DNA from: Frateuria_A sp035695185
GTDB lineage: Bacteria; Pseudomonadota; Gammaproteobacteria; Xanthomonadales; Rhodanobacteraceae
Reading direction: 5' to 3'
Length of the DNA: 64,000 nucleotides
Assembly (NCBI RefSeq): GCF_035695185.1
Contig: NZ_DASSES010000206.1
Span: forward strand, 1 to 64,000
The first letter of the stretch is position 1. Every line of letters starts with the position of its first letter. Shown here piece after piece: positions 33,994-42,102 of this stretch. The notes beneath the pieces are model-generated. The model worked only from the letters and a program-made list of their open reading frames with translations. It did no database searches and had not been told where the DNA came from. Both the position numbers and the translations under genes were made by a program.

Positions 33994-34044
33994 AGGGGCG
34001 GTTGAAGCTCTTGTCTGCATGAAGTGAGCCGCTCCTCGAGTCGC

Positions 34045-35358
34045 TCAGCGCCCCGCGCCGGTCACCCGCCACACCGCATTGCCCACGTCGTCCGCAATCA
34101 GCAATGCGCCGTCTTTCGCCTGTGTCAGCCCGACCGGTGCGCCGTACAGCTGCGACTCGTCCGGCGAATGGAAACCGGTCACGATCGGCTGGGGCTTGCC
34201 GACAGGATGGCCCTGCCGGAACGCGACGAAGGTGACGCGGTAGCCGCTCAGCGGCTTGCGGTCCCAGCTGCCGTGTTCGCTGATGAAGGCGCCGCCGTGG
34301 TACGGCGGGGGCAGGGCGTTGTCCTGCGACATCAGCAGGCCCAGCGGGGCGACGTGCGAGCCGATGGCGTAGTCGGGCTTGATCGCCTTGGCCACCAGGT
34401 CCGGGCGCTGCGGCTGCACCCGCCTGTCCACGTGCTGGCCCCAGTAGCTGTAGGGCCAGCCGTAGAAGCCTCCGTCCCGCACGGACGTGAGGTAGTCGGG
34501 CACCAGGTCCGCGCCGATTTCGTCGCGCTCGTTGACGATCGCCCAGAGCTTGCCGGTCTGCGGCTCCCACTGCAGGCCGGTCGGGTTGCGCAGGCCCGAG
34601 GCGTAGATGCGGCTGGCGCCGGTCGCCACGTCGACCTCGAGGATGTCGGCGCGGCGGTATTCGACCGCCAGGCCGTTCTCGGTGATGTTGCTGTTGGAGC
34701 CGACGCCGACGTAAAGCTTGCGCCCGTCCGGGCTCGCCAGCAGGGCCTTGGTCCAGTGATGGTTGATGGTGTCGGGCAGGTCGGTGAACGGCTTGGCCGG
34801 CGCGTCGATGTGGGTTTCCCCGGTGGTGTAGGGGAAGCTCACGATGCCGTCGGTGTTGGCCACGTAGAGGGTGTCGCCGATCAGCTGCACGCCGAAGGGC
34901 GAGTACAGGTGTTCGATGAAGACGTGCTTTTCCCACTCGCCCTTGCCGCCCGTCGGGCGCAGCAGCGTGATCCGGTTGCCGCCCTTGCCGCCCTTGCCCG
35001 AGCCGTTCTTGATCTTGCCGGCGATCAGTTGCTTGGGCGTGCTCAGTTCCTCCGTGCCCGGGCTGTTGGCTTCCACCACGAGCACGTCGCCGTTGGGGAG
35101 CGTGTAGAGCTGGCGCGGGTGCTTGAGGCCGCTGGCGATCTTCTCGATGGCCAGGCCGGCGGCGACCTTGGGTGTCTGGCCCGGTTTCCAGCCGACGCCG
35201 TTGGGGACCTTCATGGGAGGCAGCATGAAATCCCGCGGCGCGGGAAGCGGCGGGTTGCCGCCCGACTGCTCGGCGGGGGAATAGGAAGCCTTGTTGCCGC
35301 ATCCGCCGAGGAGGGTTGCACAGGCCAGCGCGAAGCCTGCCGCGATGAGCCTGTTCAT
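34045..35358 (-). CDS. PQQ-dependent sugar dehydrogenase-type lipoprotein
   Basis: A 437-residue protein with a lipoprotein signal (LACATLLGGC, Cys about 20). The rest is a six-bladed propeller of the soluble glucose/aldose dehydrogenase type: GLKHPRQLYTLPNGDVLVVE, SPFGVQLIG, HHWTKALLASPDG, GLRNPTGLQWEP, the ERDEIGADLVPDY loop and GFYGWPYSYWGQH. Family members oxidise sugars or sorbosone in the periplasm with PQQ; some homologues have no known cofactor. It starts 4 nt inside the end of the DUF2231 gene (ATGA overlap), so the two form an operon. The DUF2231 membrane protein may pass electrons on. Confidence 0.9.
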   Translation of the reverse strand: MNRLIAAGFALACATLLGGCGNKASYSPAEQSGGNPPLPAPRDFMLPPMKVPNGVGWKPGQTPKVAAGLAIEKIASGLKHPRQLYTLPNGDVLVVEANSPGTEELSTPKQLIAGKIKNGSGKGGKGGNRITLLRPTGGKGEWEKHVFIEHLYSPFGVQLIGDTLYVANTDGIVSFPYTTGETHIDAPAKPFTDLPDTINHHWTKALLASPDGRKLYVGVGSNSNITENGLAVEYRRADILEVDVATGASRIYASGLRNPTGLQWEPQTGKLWAIVNERDEIGADLVPDYLTSVRDGGFYGWPYSYWGQHVDRRVQPQRPDLVAKAIKPDYAIGSHVAPLGLLMSQDNALPPPYHGGAFISEHGSWDRKPLSGYRVTFVAFRQGHPVGKPQPIVTGFHSPDESQLYGAPVGLTQAKDGALLIADDVGNAVWRVTGAGR

Positions 35359-35795
35359 GGGCGGACCTCCCCGGCGCGGTGGGCGGCCGTCGTCATGACC
35401 ACGCGGGCGATGGCCAGCAGCAGAACCGTGAAGGCGGAGAGCCAGACGTTCGCGGGCACCACCCCATAGGCATCGCGCGAATGGACGAACGCGTTGGCGA
35501 TGGCCAGCACGATGGCCACGAGGTTGAGCCAGAAATCCAGCCGGCCCGCACCCAGCACCCATCGCCGGCCGGTGATCCAGACCTGCACCAGGTTGATCAG
35601 CCGCGGAACGATCGCGAACAGCAGGCCGATGGTGACCAGCCAGGCCGCGGCGTGGGCCCACAGGATCGCGGCGGTACTGGCGTAGAGGATGTCGAAGATC
35701 AGCGTGGCGACGAAGCACCCGTACGGAATCGGGTCGAGCAGGTCGTAGACCGCGTCCGCCAAGAGCGAGCGATGCGGTGGAGCACGGTAGCTCAT
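35355..35795 (-). CDS. DUF2231 membrane protein
   Basis: A 146-residue protein with four transmembrane helices. The N-terminal LDPIPYGCFVATLIFDILY block and the later arrangement fit the DUF2231 family, found next to periplasmic dehydrogenases and cytochromes. It is co-translated with the downstream PQQ-type dehydrogenase (4-nt overlap). CGGAGATAACAGTC gives the ribosome site. A role as membrane partner of the dehydrogenase is inferred from this coupling only. Confidence 0.85.
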   Translation of the reverse strand: MSYRAPPHRSLLADAVYDLLDPIPYGCFVATLIFDILYASTAAILWAHAAAWLVTIGLLFAIVPRLINLVQVWITGRRWVLGAGRLDFWLNLVAIVLAIANAFVHSRDAYGVVPANVWLSAFTVLLLAIARVVMTTAAHRAGEVRP

Positions 35796-36078
35796 GACTG
35801 TTATCTCCGGGAATCGAAGTGGGTGCAGACGGCAGGCCTCGCGGGCCGGGTCGCGCGCGACGCTGGCGTCTGCTGTCGGGGCAAGTTACGCACCGTGGCG
35901 TCGAGAGCGCGTGGGAGGGGCGCGGCTGCTCTCGGCGGCGGCGTTCGGAATGCCGCCGGATAACGGATAAGGCGGCGCGCCCGTGCATCCCGGTTGACTG
36001 TTCGGTCACGCCGGCTTGCGCCCCGGCCGCGCAGGCTGCGCGGGGAATTTCCGCGATGACCCCCGACGGAGCCATGCC

Positions 36079-36603
36079 ATGAACCTTCGACGCGCCACGA
36101 TGGCGGCCAGCAGCGCGCTGCTGCTCGCCGCCGCGACCCCGGCCTTTGCCGGCCACAGCTCATCGACCATGCAGCACGAAGCAACCGACAAGACCGCCTT
36201 CATGAAGAAGGTCGCTTCCGACGGCATGGCCGAGGTGCAGATCTGCCAGCTCGCCCTCAGGCAGTCCAACGACGCGCAGCTCAAGCAGGTGGCCCAGCGG
36301 CTGATGGACGACCACACGCAGGCCAACCAGCAGCTGCAGCAGATCGCCCAGAGCGAGGGCGTCAGCCTGCCGGCCGAGCTCATGCCCGAGGACCAGCAGA
36401 AGGTGCAGAAGCTGCAGGGCAAGAGCGGGAAGGCTTTCGACAAGCAGTGGATCCAGATGAACCTGACCGACCACCGCAAGGACATCAAGCTGTTCTCGAT
36501 GGCCGGCAAAGAGCTCAAGGACCAGCCGACCCGGCAGTTCGCGCAGGAGACCCTGCCCAAGCTGAAGACGCATCTGCAGCTGGTCGAACAGCTCACGAAA
36601 TAA
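36079..36603 (+). CDS. Secreted DUF4142 (ferritin-like) protein
   Basis: A 174-residue protein with a signal peptide (ASSALLLAAATPAFA). The mature part is all-helical and follows the DUF4142 pattern: KTAFMKKVASDGMAEVQICQLAL, then RLMDDHTQANQQLQQIA and a final KTHLQLVEQL. The predicted fold is a four-helix bundle, but the full set of di-iron ligands is not evident. The family is often linked with stress tolerance; biochemical function is unknown. Two ATGs occur in CCATGCCATGAACC; the second is in frame. Confidence 0.9.
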   Translation: MNLRRATMAASSALLLAAATPAFAGHSSSTMQHEATDKTAFMKKVASDGMAEVQICQLALRQSNDAQLKQVAQRLMDDHTQANQQLQQIAQSEGVSLPAELMPEDQQKVQKLQGKSGKAFDKQWIQMNLTDHRKDIKLFSMAGKELKDQPTRQFAQETLPKLKTHLQLVEQLTK

Positions 36604-36608
36604 AGGGG

Positions 36609-36627
36609 CGCGGCCGATCAGGCCGCG
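36609..36627 (+). terminator. Hairpin after the DUF4142 gene
   Basis: CGCGGCC-GATCA-GGCCGCG, a 7-bp perfect stem, starts 6 nt after the stop codon. No T run follows, so termination strength is uncertain. Confidence 0.45.
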
Positions 36628-36721
36628 GTCCCGCGGGCTGGCCTGCCTGGAACCCTGCGCGAGTCCCCAGCCATGCGGCGGCTCCGCGCAGGCAGCCCGG
36701 CCGGATGCAGGTCACTGGATG

Positions 36722-36744
36722 CCCGGGCGCGCGCGGCGCCCGGG
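36722..36744. terminator. Strong GC hairpin between convergent DUF4142 and DUF4396 genes
   Basis: CCCGGGCGC-GCGCG-GCGCCCGGG is a perfect 9-bp stem followed by CTCTTTCATT on the plus strand. It lies in the 224-nt convergent gap and is a plausible terminator for the DUF4142 side. Confidence 0.45.
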
Positions 36745-36827
36745 GCCGGGCTCTTTCATTCGGCCCTGGCATCGGCACGTGTCCCGAGAGCTGGGCGTGC
36801 CGAACCAGCCGCGCGTCCACGCAATGC

Positions 36828-37526
36828 CTACATCGCTTCCTTCAGGCCACTGCGGATCAACCACCAGTTCACCGGATACGCCGTGGCGAAGCCGGCGAGC
36901 ATGGCCAGTTGCATGGCGAACCAGAACTCCGGCGTATCGACGGCGGCGATATGGCCGTAGGCGTGCCGGAACAGCCCGAACTGCAGCAACGCCATGCCGC
37001 CGTACATGCCGACCTGCCATGCGGCGAGCGACAGGGTGTCGGCCTTGAGCGCGGCCACCACGCCCTCGCGGAAGGAGAGCCCGCGCATCGGCACGATGGC
37101 GAAGTACTGGAACACGATGCCGAGCAGGAAGGCGAAGAGGAAGTCCAGCACCCACACGGCGAAGGTCTTCTCGGCGAACAGCCAGTGCCAGCCGAACCAG
37201 GTGGCGGTCACCGGGGCGGCGAACGCCAGCCATTCGGCGGCCAGGTCGCCCAACGTGCAGCCGCTGCCGCAATGCAGGGCACCCTTGGCGACCACGGCCG
37301 GAAACGGAGGCTTGCCGCGCGATGCCTTCGCATCGGCGGGCGTGGCCAGTTGCCAGTACGCCAGCACCACCAGCACGCTGCCGAAGAGGGCGCAGACCGG
37401 CCATACCACGTTCATGATGGCCATCCGCTCGGGACGACGCATCACGGCGATGCCGATGCCGATCGCGCAGGCGCCGCCGAGCACGAGCATGGCGAGCGCA
37501 CACTGGTGAAGCCAGCCGGGAAACAT
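36828..37526 (-). CDS. DUF4396 membrane protein
   Basis: A 232-residue protein with about six transmembrane helices. The motif ALHCGSGCTLGD at about 83-94 combines His and Cys residues typical of DUF4396 and looks metal-binding. The family is often found next to copper or other metal-handling genes and hemerythrins; function unknown. It lies 61 nt upstream of the BCCT transporter on another transcript end (both minus, transporter upstream). The start has no strong ribosome site. Confidence 0.88.
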   Translation of the reverse strand: MFPGWLHQCALAMLVLGGACAIGIGIAVMRRPERMAIMNVVWPVCALFGSVLVVLAYWQLATPADAKASRGKPPFPAVVAKGALHCGSGCTLGDLAAEWLAFAAPVTATWFGWHWLFAEKTFAVWVLDFLFAFLLGIVFQYFAIVPMRGLSFREGVVAALKADTLSLAAWQVGMYGGMALLQFGLFRHAYGHIAAVDTPEFWFAMQLAMLAGFATAYPVNWWLIRSGLKEAM

Positions 37527-37587
37527 CCATCCAGCCTACGCATCGACGATGGTCAAACAGTGAACGCGGCCATGCCGAGGTCGCGGG

Positions 37588-39117
37588 TCAGCGGTCGTCT
37601 TTTTCCATCCAGCGGCGCAGCGCGTGGCGGAACGCCAGTTCCTCGTGCTCCACGCGGTCCTCCTCCTCGCGCAGCACGCGCAGTAGCGAGAAGCACACGG
37701 CCACCAGCACCAGGGCGAAGGGCAGGGCGCTGATGATCGCCATCGAGCGCAGGCCATCGAGCCCGCCCGCGAGCAGCAGGATCGCCGCGACCGCCGCCTG
37801 CGCGACGCCCCAGACCACCTTCTTCCAGGCCGGCGGGTCCAGCTCCCCGTGCGAGGACATCATGGCCAGCACCAGCGTGGCCGAATCGGCCGAGGTAACG
37901 AAGAAACTGAGCAGCAGCGCGGTGGCCAGCACGGCCATCAGGTTCGCCCACGGCAGCACGTCGAGTACCTGGAAGAGCACCTGCTCCGCACCGTGGGCGT
38001 AGGCGGCCACCAGGTCGGCGGAGCCGGCCAGCTGGATGTGCAGCGCGGTGCCGCCGAGCGCGGCGAACCACACGAAGCTCAGCAGCGCCGGAACCGCCAG
38101 CACGCCGGCGATGAACTCGCGCAGGGTGCGCCCCAGCGAGACGCGCGCGATGAAGGCACCCACGAACGGCGCCCAGCTGATCCACCAGGCCCAGTAGAAG
38201 ATCGTCCAGTCGGCCACCCAGGTGCCGCGGGCGAACGGCGTCATGCGCAGGCTCATCGCCGGCAGGTTGTTGAGGTACTGCCCGAGCGTGCTGGTGAAGG
38301 CGTCGAAGATGAAGCCGGTCGGGCCGAACGCCAGGAACGCCAGCAGCAGCGCGAGCGCCAGCGCCATGTTGAGGTTGGACAGCCACTTGATGCCGCGATG
38401 CAGGCCGGTGGTGGAGGACAGCAGGTAGAGCACCAGGGCGACGGCGATGATGCCCAGCCGCGTGGCCGCCGTCTGCGGCACGCCGAACACGTGGTTGAGC
38501 CCGGCGCCGATCTGCAGCGCGCCGAAGCCAAGCGAGGTCGCCACGCCGATGGCCGTGGCCAGGATCGCCAGGATGTCCACCGCCCGGCCCAGCCAGCCGT
38601 CGACGATGCGGCCGCAGAGGGGACGCAGCAGTTCGCTGATCAGCCCGCGTGCTCCGCGGTTGAACTTGAACCAGGCCAGCGCCAGGCCGAGCACCGCGTA
38701 GATCGCCCACGGATGCAGGCCCCAGTGGAAGAACGAGTAGCGCAGCGATGCGCGCGCAGCTGCGGCGCTCATCGGCGCGATGCCTTCCGGCGGCGTGGCC
38801 AGGTGCGAGATGGGCTCGGCGGCGCCCCAGAACACCAGCCCGATACCCATGCCGGCCGAGAACAGCATCGCGAACCAGGTCGGGGCCGAGAACTCGGGTT
38901 GCGCATCCTCGCCGCCGATGCGCAGCCGCGCGAAGCGGCTGAAGAACAGGTACACCAGGAACGCCACCATGAAGAACACGACCAGCAGGTAGAACCAGCC
39001 GCCGTAGGTGATCGTGCCGTTGAGCGTCGCGTGCATGGACGCCGAGAGCCGCTCGGGAGCCACGCTGCCGACCAGCACGAGCAGCGCCAGCATGGCGAGG
39101 GCGATTGCGAAAACCAT
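37588..39117 (-). CDS. BCCT-family betaine/carnitine/choline transporter
   Basis: A 509-residue protein with about twelve transmembrane helices. The BCCT signature is present in WTIFYWAWWISWAPFVGAF, and the substrate-site region has GMGIGLVFWGAAEP and FFHWGLHPWAIY. Members import glycine betaine, choline or carnitine with sodium or protons, for osmoprotection or as nutrients. The cytoplasmic C-terminus is short, so strong osmotic regulation as in BetP is unlikely. ACGGAGTGC precedes the start at 39117. No choline oxidation genes are near. Confidence 0.93.
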   Translation of the reverse strand: MVFAIALAMLALLVLVGSVAPERLSASMHATLNGTITYGGWFYLLVVFFMVAFLVYLFFSRFARLRIGGEDAQPEFSAPTWFAMLFSAGMGIGLVFWGAAEPISHLATPPEGIAPMSAAAARASLRYSFFHWGLHPWAIYAVLGLALAWFKFNRGARGLISELLRPLCGRIVDGWLGRAVDILAILATAIGVATSLGFGALQIGAGLNHVFGVPQTAATRLGIIAVALVLYLLSSTTGLHRGIKWLSNLNMALALALLLAFLAFGPTGFIFDAFTSTLGQYLNNLPAMSLRMTPFARGTWVADWTIFYWAWWISWAPFVGAFIARVSLGRTLREFIAGVLAVPALLSFVWFAALGGTALHIQLAGSADLVAAYAHGAEQVLFQVLDVLPWANLMAVLATALLLSFFVTSADSATLVLAMMSSHGELDPPAWKKVVWGVAQAAVAAILLLAGGLDGLRSMAIISALPFALVLVAVCFSLLRVLREEEDRVEHEELAFRHALRRWMEKDDR

Positions 39118-39397
39118 GATGCACTCCGTGCCGGGCAAGGCGGTCGTCGTCACGCGACCGCACGAGCCGGTCGCTGCCAGGGGTCCGGAATAGCCGCTTG
39201 CCGAGGATCGTGGCGTGAACGGCGCCCCGCCGTGTCATCCACGGCACGCGAAGGTCGGCCGTGGCCTGTTCCGCGCGCCGGCGCTCCAGCCGATGGAGCC
39301 CCGGGTGACTTGACGCCGGGTTGAGGGCGGACGGGCCACAGTGTGCGATCACTTTCGGCTCGTCGGCGGCACCGGCGGCCGCGCGACAGGAGCACCC

Positions 39398-39934
39398 ATG
39401 GACGTCACCCAGTTGATTCTCGACGACCACCACGAACAGCGTCGGCTGTTCGCCATGCTGGATGAGATCGACCGCAGCGACCAGGCCACGCTGGGTGCAC
39501 TCTGGGACCAGCTGGCCGACTTCCTCGAAGTGCACGCCGAGGCGGAGGAAAAGCATTTCTATCCCAGCCTGCTGCGCCGGGGCCAGGGGGCGGGCAGCAA
39601 GGCCGATGCCGTAGGCGAGACGCTCGACGCGATCAAGGACCACAACGACATCCGCGACGCGGTCGCGCAGGTGGTCCGTCACGAGGTCGGCACCGATGCC
39701 TGGTACCAGGCGGTGGCGGCGGCACGCAAGGCCAACAGCACCCACATGGGCGAGGAGGAGCGCGAGTCGCTGGCGGACTTCCGTCGGCACGCGCCCCTGC
39801 AGACGCGTCACGACCTGGCCGTGCGGTTCGCTGCGTTCGAGGCCGCTCATCGCACCGGCGTCCGTGCCCGCGACAAGGATCCGGAAGCCTACGTGCGCCG
39901 GGCTGGCAGCCAGGGTCCGGGTGCGACTCCCTGA
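39398..39934 (+). CDS. Hemerythrin HHE domain protein
   Basis: A 178-residue cytoplasmic protein. Helices carry the HHE-type ligands: DDHHEQRRLF at about 9-18, HAEAEEKHFYP at about 46-56, DHNDIRDAV in the middle and HMGEEERESL near 115. Such domains bind a di-iron centre and sense or store oxygen, or help with NO and iron stress. The C-terminal 50 residues are helical and not part of the domain. It is transcribed divergently from the BCCT gene. Confidence 0.92.
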   Translation: MDVTQLILDDHHEQRRLFAMLDEIDRSDQATLGALWDQLADFLEVHAEAEEKHFYPSLLRRGQGAGSKADAVGETLDAIKDHNDIRDAVAQVVRHEVGTDAWYQAVAAARKANSTHMGEEERESLADFRRHAPLQTRHDLAVRFAAFEAAHRTGVRARDKDPEAYVRRAGSQGPGATP

Positions 39935-39995
39935 GGATCGCGCTCCTACAGCTCCCGTCGGAACCGGGGGCGATGCGGGAAGCGCGGCCCTGCGC

Positions 39996-41888
39996 TCAGG
40001 GCGCCGGCGTGACCCCGCCCGGGTCCACCCCGGGCGAGGCCAGGTCGCGCATGCCCGCCAGCCGGTCCGACAGCGCCACCCGGTCCCTGCCGCCACGCTT
40101 GGAGCGGTAGAGCGCCTCGTCGGCGGCCCGCAGCAGGGTGTCGGCGTCCTCCCCGTGCAGCCCGAACACCGCCACGCCGATGGAGACGGTCACGCGCAGC
40201 CCGTCTTCGATGCCTTCCAGCGCGAAGCGGTGCCCGGCGATGGCCTGGCGCAGGCGCTCGGCGAAGGCCATCGCGCCATCGACGTCGCCCTCGGCCACCA
40301 CGAAGAGGAATTCCTCGCCGCCCAGGCGCACGGGCAGGTCCGCGCTGCGGCTGGCCGCACGCATCAGGTCGGCCACCCCGGCAATCACGCGGTCGCCCAC
40401 CGCATGGCCGTAGGTGTCGTTGACGTGCTTGAAGTGGTCGATGTCCAGCGCGACGAACGACAGGCCCCGCCCGCGCCGCAGGGCGAGCGGGATCTGCACG
40501 CTCAGGTATTCCTCCAGGAAGCGCCGGTTGCACAGCTGGGTGAGCTCGTCGGTGATCACCAGCTGCTGGAGCTCCCGCTGTTCCTCCCGCGCACGGCTCT
40601 GGATGCGGGCCTTCTCCAGCGCCATGGCCAGCAGCTTCACCGCCGCCAGCAACGTGCGCTCCTGCATCCGGCTCGGCTGCCGGCGGCGCGGCGACAGGGC
40701 GATCAGGAACCCGATGGTGCCGGCGGAGGCGGGCAGCGGATAGATCGCCATCAGGCCCAGCCCGGTGGCGGCGACCCGGGCTTCGATCTGGCGACCGTGG
40801 GTTTCGCCGCCGGGGTCGGGCGGGCACAGCGGACCGGCATCGTGCAGCGCCGGTTCCAGCGAAGGGTCGGCAGTCGCCACGGCGACCTGGCGCAGGCAGC
40901 CCTCGGCGTCGTAGATCTGCGCGATCGCCGCCTCGGTGATGCGGTAGGTGGTGAGGATCTCGCAGGTGCGTCGGGCCAGCTGCTGTTCGCCCAGGTCGGC
41001 GGTCGCCAGCGCCGCGGACAGCGCCGAAAGGGTCTGCAGCTCGTTCCGGCGCGCCCGCTGGCGCTCGCGCATCACGTACAGGCCCAGCAGGCCGAGGCCG
41101 AACACGCCGCCGCCGGCGGCGATGGCGCCCAGCAACCAGCGATGCCAGGCGGGAGGCGGCGGCTGCAGCACCTGGAGGTCGGCCGGGCGGTAGACGATCA
41201 GCTGGTAGCCCTCGTTGTAGGGCCAGCGCGGCTTGTGGATCGACATGACGCCGGTCGCACGCACGCGCGTACCCTGCGGGAAGTGCTTCCAGTCGAAGCG
41301 GCTGACCACCGGCTCGGGAATGAACAGGGTCAGGCGCGCGCCGTCGTCGCCGGTGAGGTGCATGAGGCCGAAGTTGTCCAGCGACAGCGTGTCGACCCGG
41401 CCCTGGGTCCGCACCAGGCGACCCTGGTACGCCGGATCGCTGGCGAGGGAGGCGCCGATCGCAAGTGGGGCCGCCGAGGGGCCGCGTGCGACCACCTGGA
41501 TGCGGGCATCCTCCAGCTGGGGCGCGCCGCGATAGAGCTCGACCCGGCCCCATGCCTCGACGATGTCGCCTTCGCTCAGCGGCACCGTGGAACTCCGGTT
41601 GTACAGCGCGATGCCACCGGTCGCGTCCTGCACGAAGACGTAGAGCCCCTGGCTGCGCAAGGCTCCGGAGGGGATGTTCACCGTGCCGCGGACATGGACC
41701 CACTGGTGCCGGCGGTCGGGAACGGTGTCCCGGTTGGCGTCGGTGCGTACCGCGGCGATCGCTTCGAGCGCCGCGGGCTGTTGTGGCGCGCTCGCCGTCG
41801 TGCCCGTTGCCGCCGGCCGGGTGGCGCACGGTGCGGCCGAGGTGGCCAGCGCCAGCGTCAAAAACATCAGTGCGCGTAGGGAAGGCAT
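39996..41888 (-). CDS. Diguanylate cyclase with periplasmic OB-fold-like sensor and GAF domain
   Basis: A 630-residue protein. After a signal or anchor sequence come two periplasmic OB-fold-like blocks of about 100 residues: the first with HVRGTVNIPSGALRSQGLYV and GDIVEAWGRV, the second with RLVRTQGRVDTLSLDNFG. One membrane helix follows at about 255-275, then a GAF-type domain (about 285-430) and GGDEF (DELTQLCNRR, GGEEF). The inhibitory I-site RxxD is intact (RSAD, five residues before GGEEF), so c-di-GMP should feed back on it. The periplasmic sensor is unusual for a cyclase. The gene is divergent from an S9 peptidase. Confidence 0.9.
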   Translation of the reverse strand: MPSLRALMFLTLALATSAAPCATRPAATGTTASAPQQPAALEAIAAVRTDANRDTVPDRRHQWVHVRGTVNIPSGALRSQGLYVFVQDATGGIALYNRSSTVPLSEGDIVEAWGRVELYRGAPQLEDARIQVVARGPSAAPLAIGASLASDPAYQGRLVRTQGRVDTLSLDNFGLMHLTGDDGARLTLFIPEPVVSRFDWKHFPQGTRVRATGVMSIHKPRWPYNEGYQLIVYRPADLQVLQPPPPAWHRWLLGAIAAGGGVFGLGLLGLYVMRERQRARRNELQTLSALSAALATADLGEQQLARRTCEILTTYRITEAAIAQIYDAEGCLRQVAVATADPSLEPALHDAGPLCPPDPGGETHGRQIEARVAATGLGLMAIYPLPASAGTIGFLIALSPRRRQPSRMQERTLLAAVKLLAMALEKARIQSRAREEQRELQQLVITDELTQLCNRRFLEEYLSVQIPLALRRGRGLSFVALDIDHFKHVNDTYGHAVGDRVIAGVADLMRAASRSADLPVRLGGEEFLFVVAEGDVDGAMAFAERLRQAIAGHRFALEGIEDGLRVTVSIGVAVFGLHGEDADTLLRAADEALYRSKRGGRDRVALSDRLAGMRDLASPGVDPGGVTPAP

Positions 41889-42102
41889 GGGCGGCTCGCG
41901 GGCGCCTCCTGGAGGTGAGGCGATCTACCTATCGGCAGGCGCCGGCAAATCTATAGCCGCGGGCGGCGCCGGGCGGCCTGGCGACGGCGGACCTGTCCGG
42001 CATGGCGGCCGATGCACTCGCCGCGCCTGGCGGCGCCGCGCTACAGTCGTTCGGGAGCCGCGGCCCGGCCGCGGGCGGCGTCGGCGCGGGGAGGACCTCA
42101 CG

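Larger units (their letters stand above)
32513..34040. other. AT-richer island carrying two orphan genes
   Basis: Base composition changes visibly after the GH3 stop: T-rich stretches (for example ACTATTTTTTTGATTTTTAC near 32890) and A/T-ending codons replace the very G+C-rich usage on both sides, until the PQQ dehydrogenase at 34045. This suggests recent acquisition. No integrase, tRNA or direct-repeat boundary was seen. The leading 233 nt before the first gene hold no gene. Confidence 0.75.

Noticed and set aside
32513..34040. Search for integrase, tRNA end or direct repeats bounding the AT-richer island
   Set aside because: None was found, so I did not call it a mobile element.
35994..36008. 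TTGACTGTTCGGTCA as a further FNR-like site before the DUF4142 gene
   Set aside because: Half-sites are spaced and matched wrongly for the FNR dyad.
39943..39958. CGCGCTCCTACAG as a REP-like half element
   Set aside because: Only a single half copy without a clear palindrome in this window; cannot be supported without a genome search.
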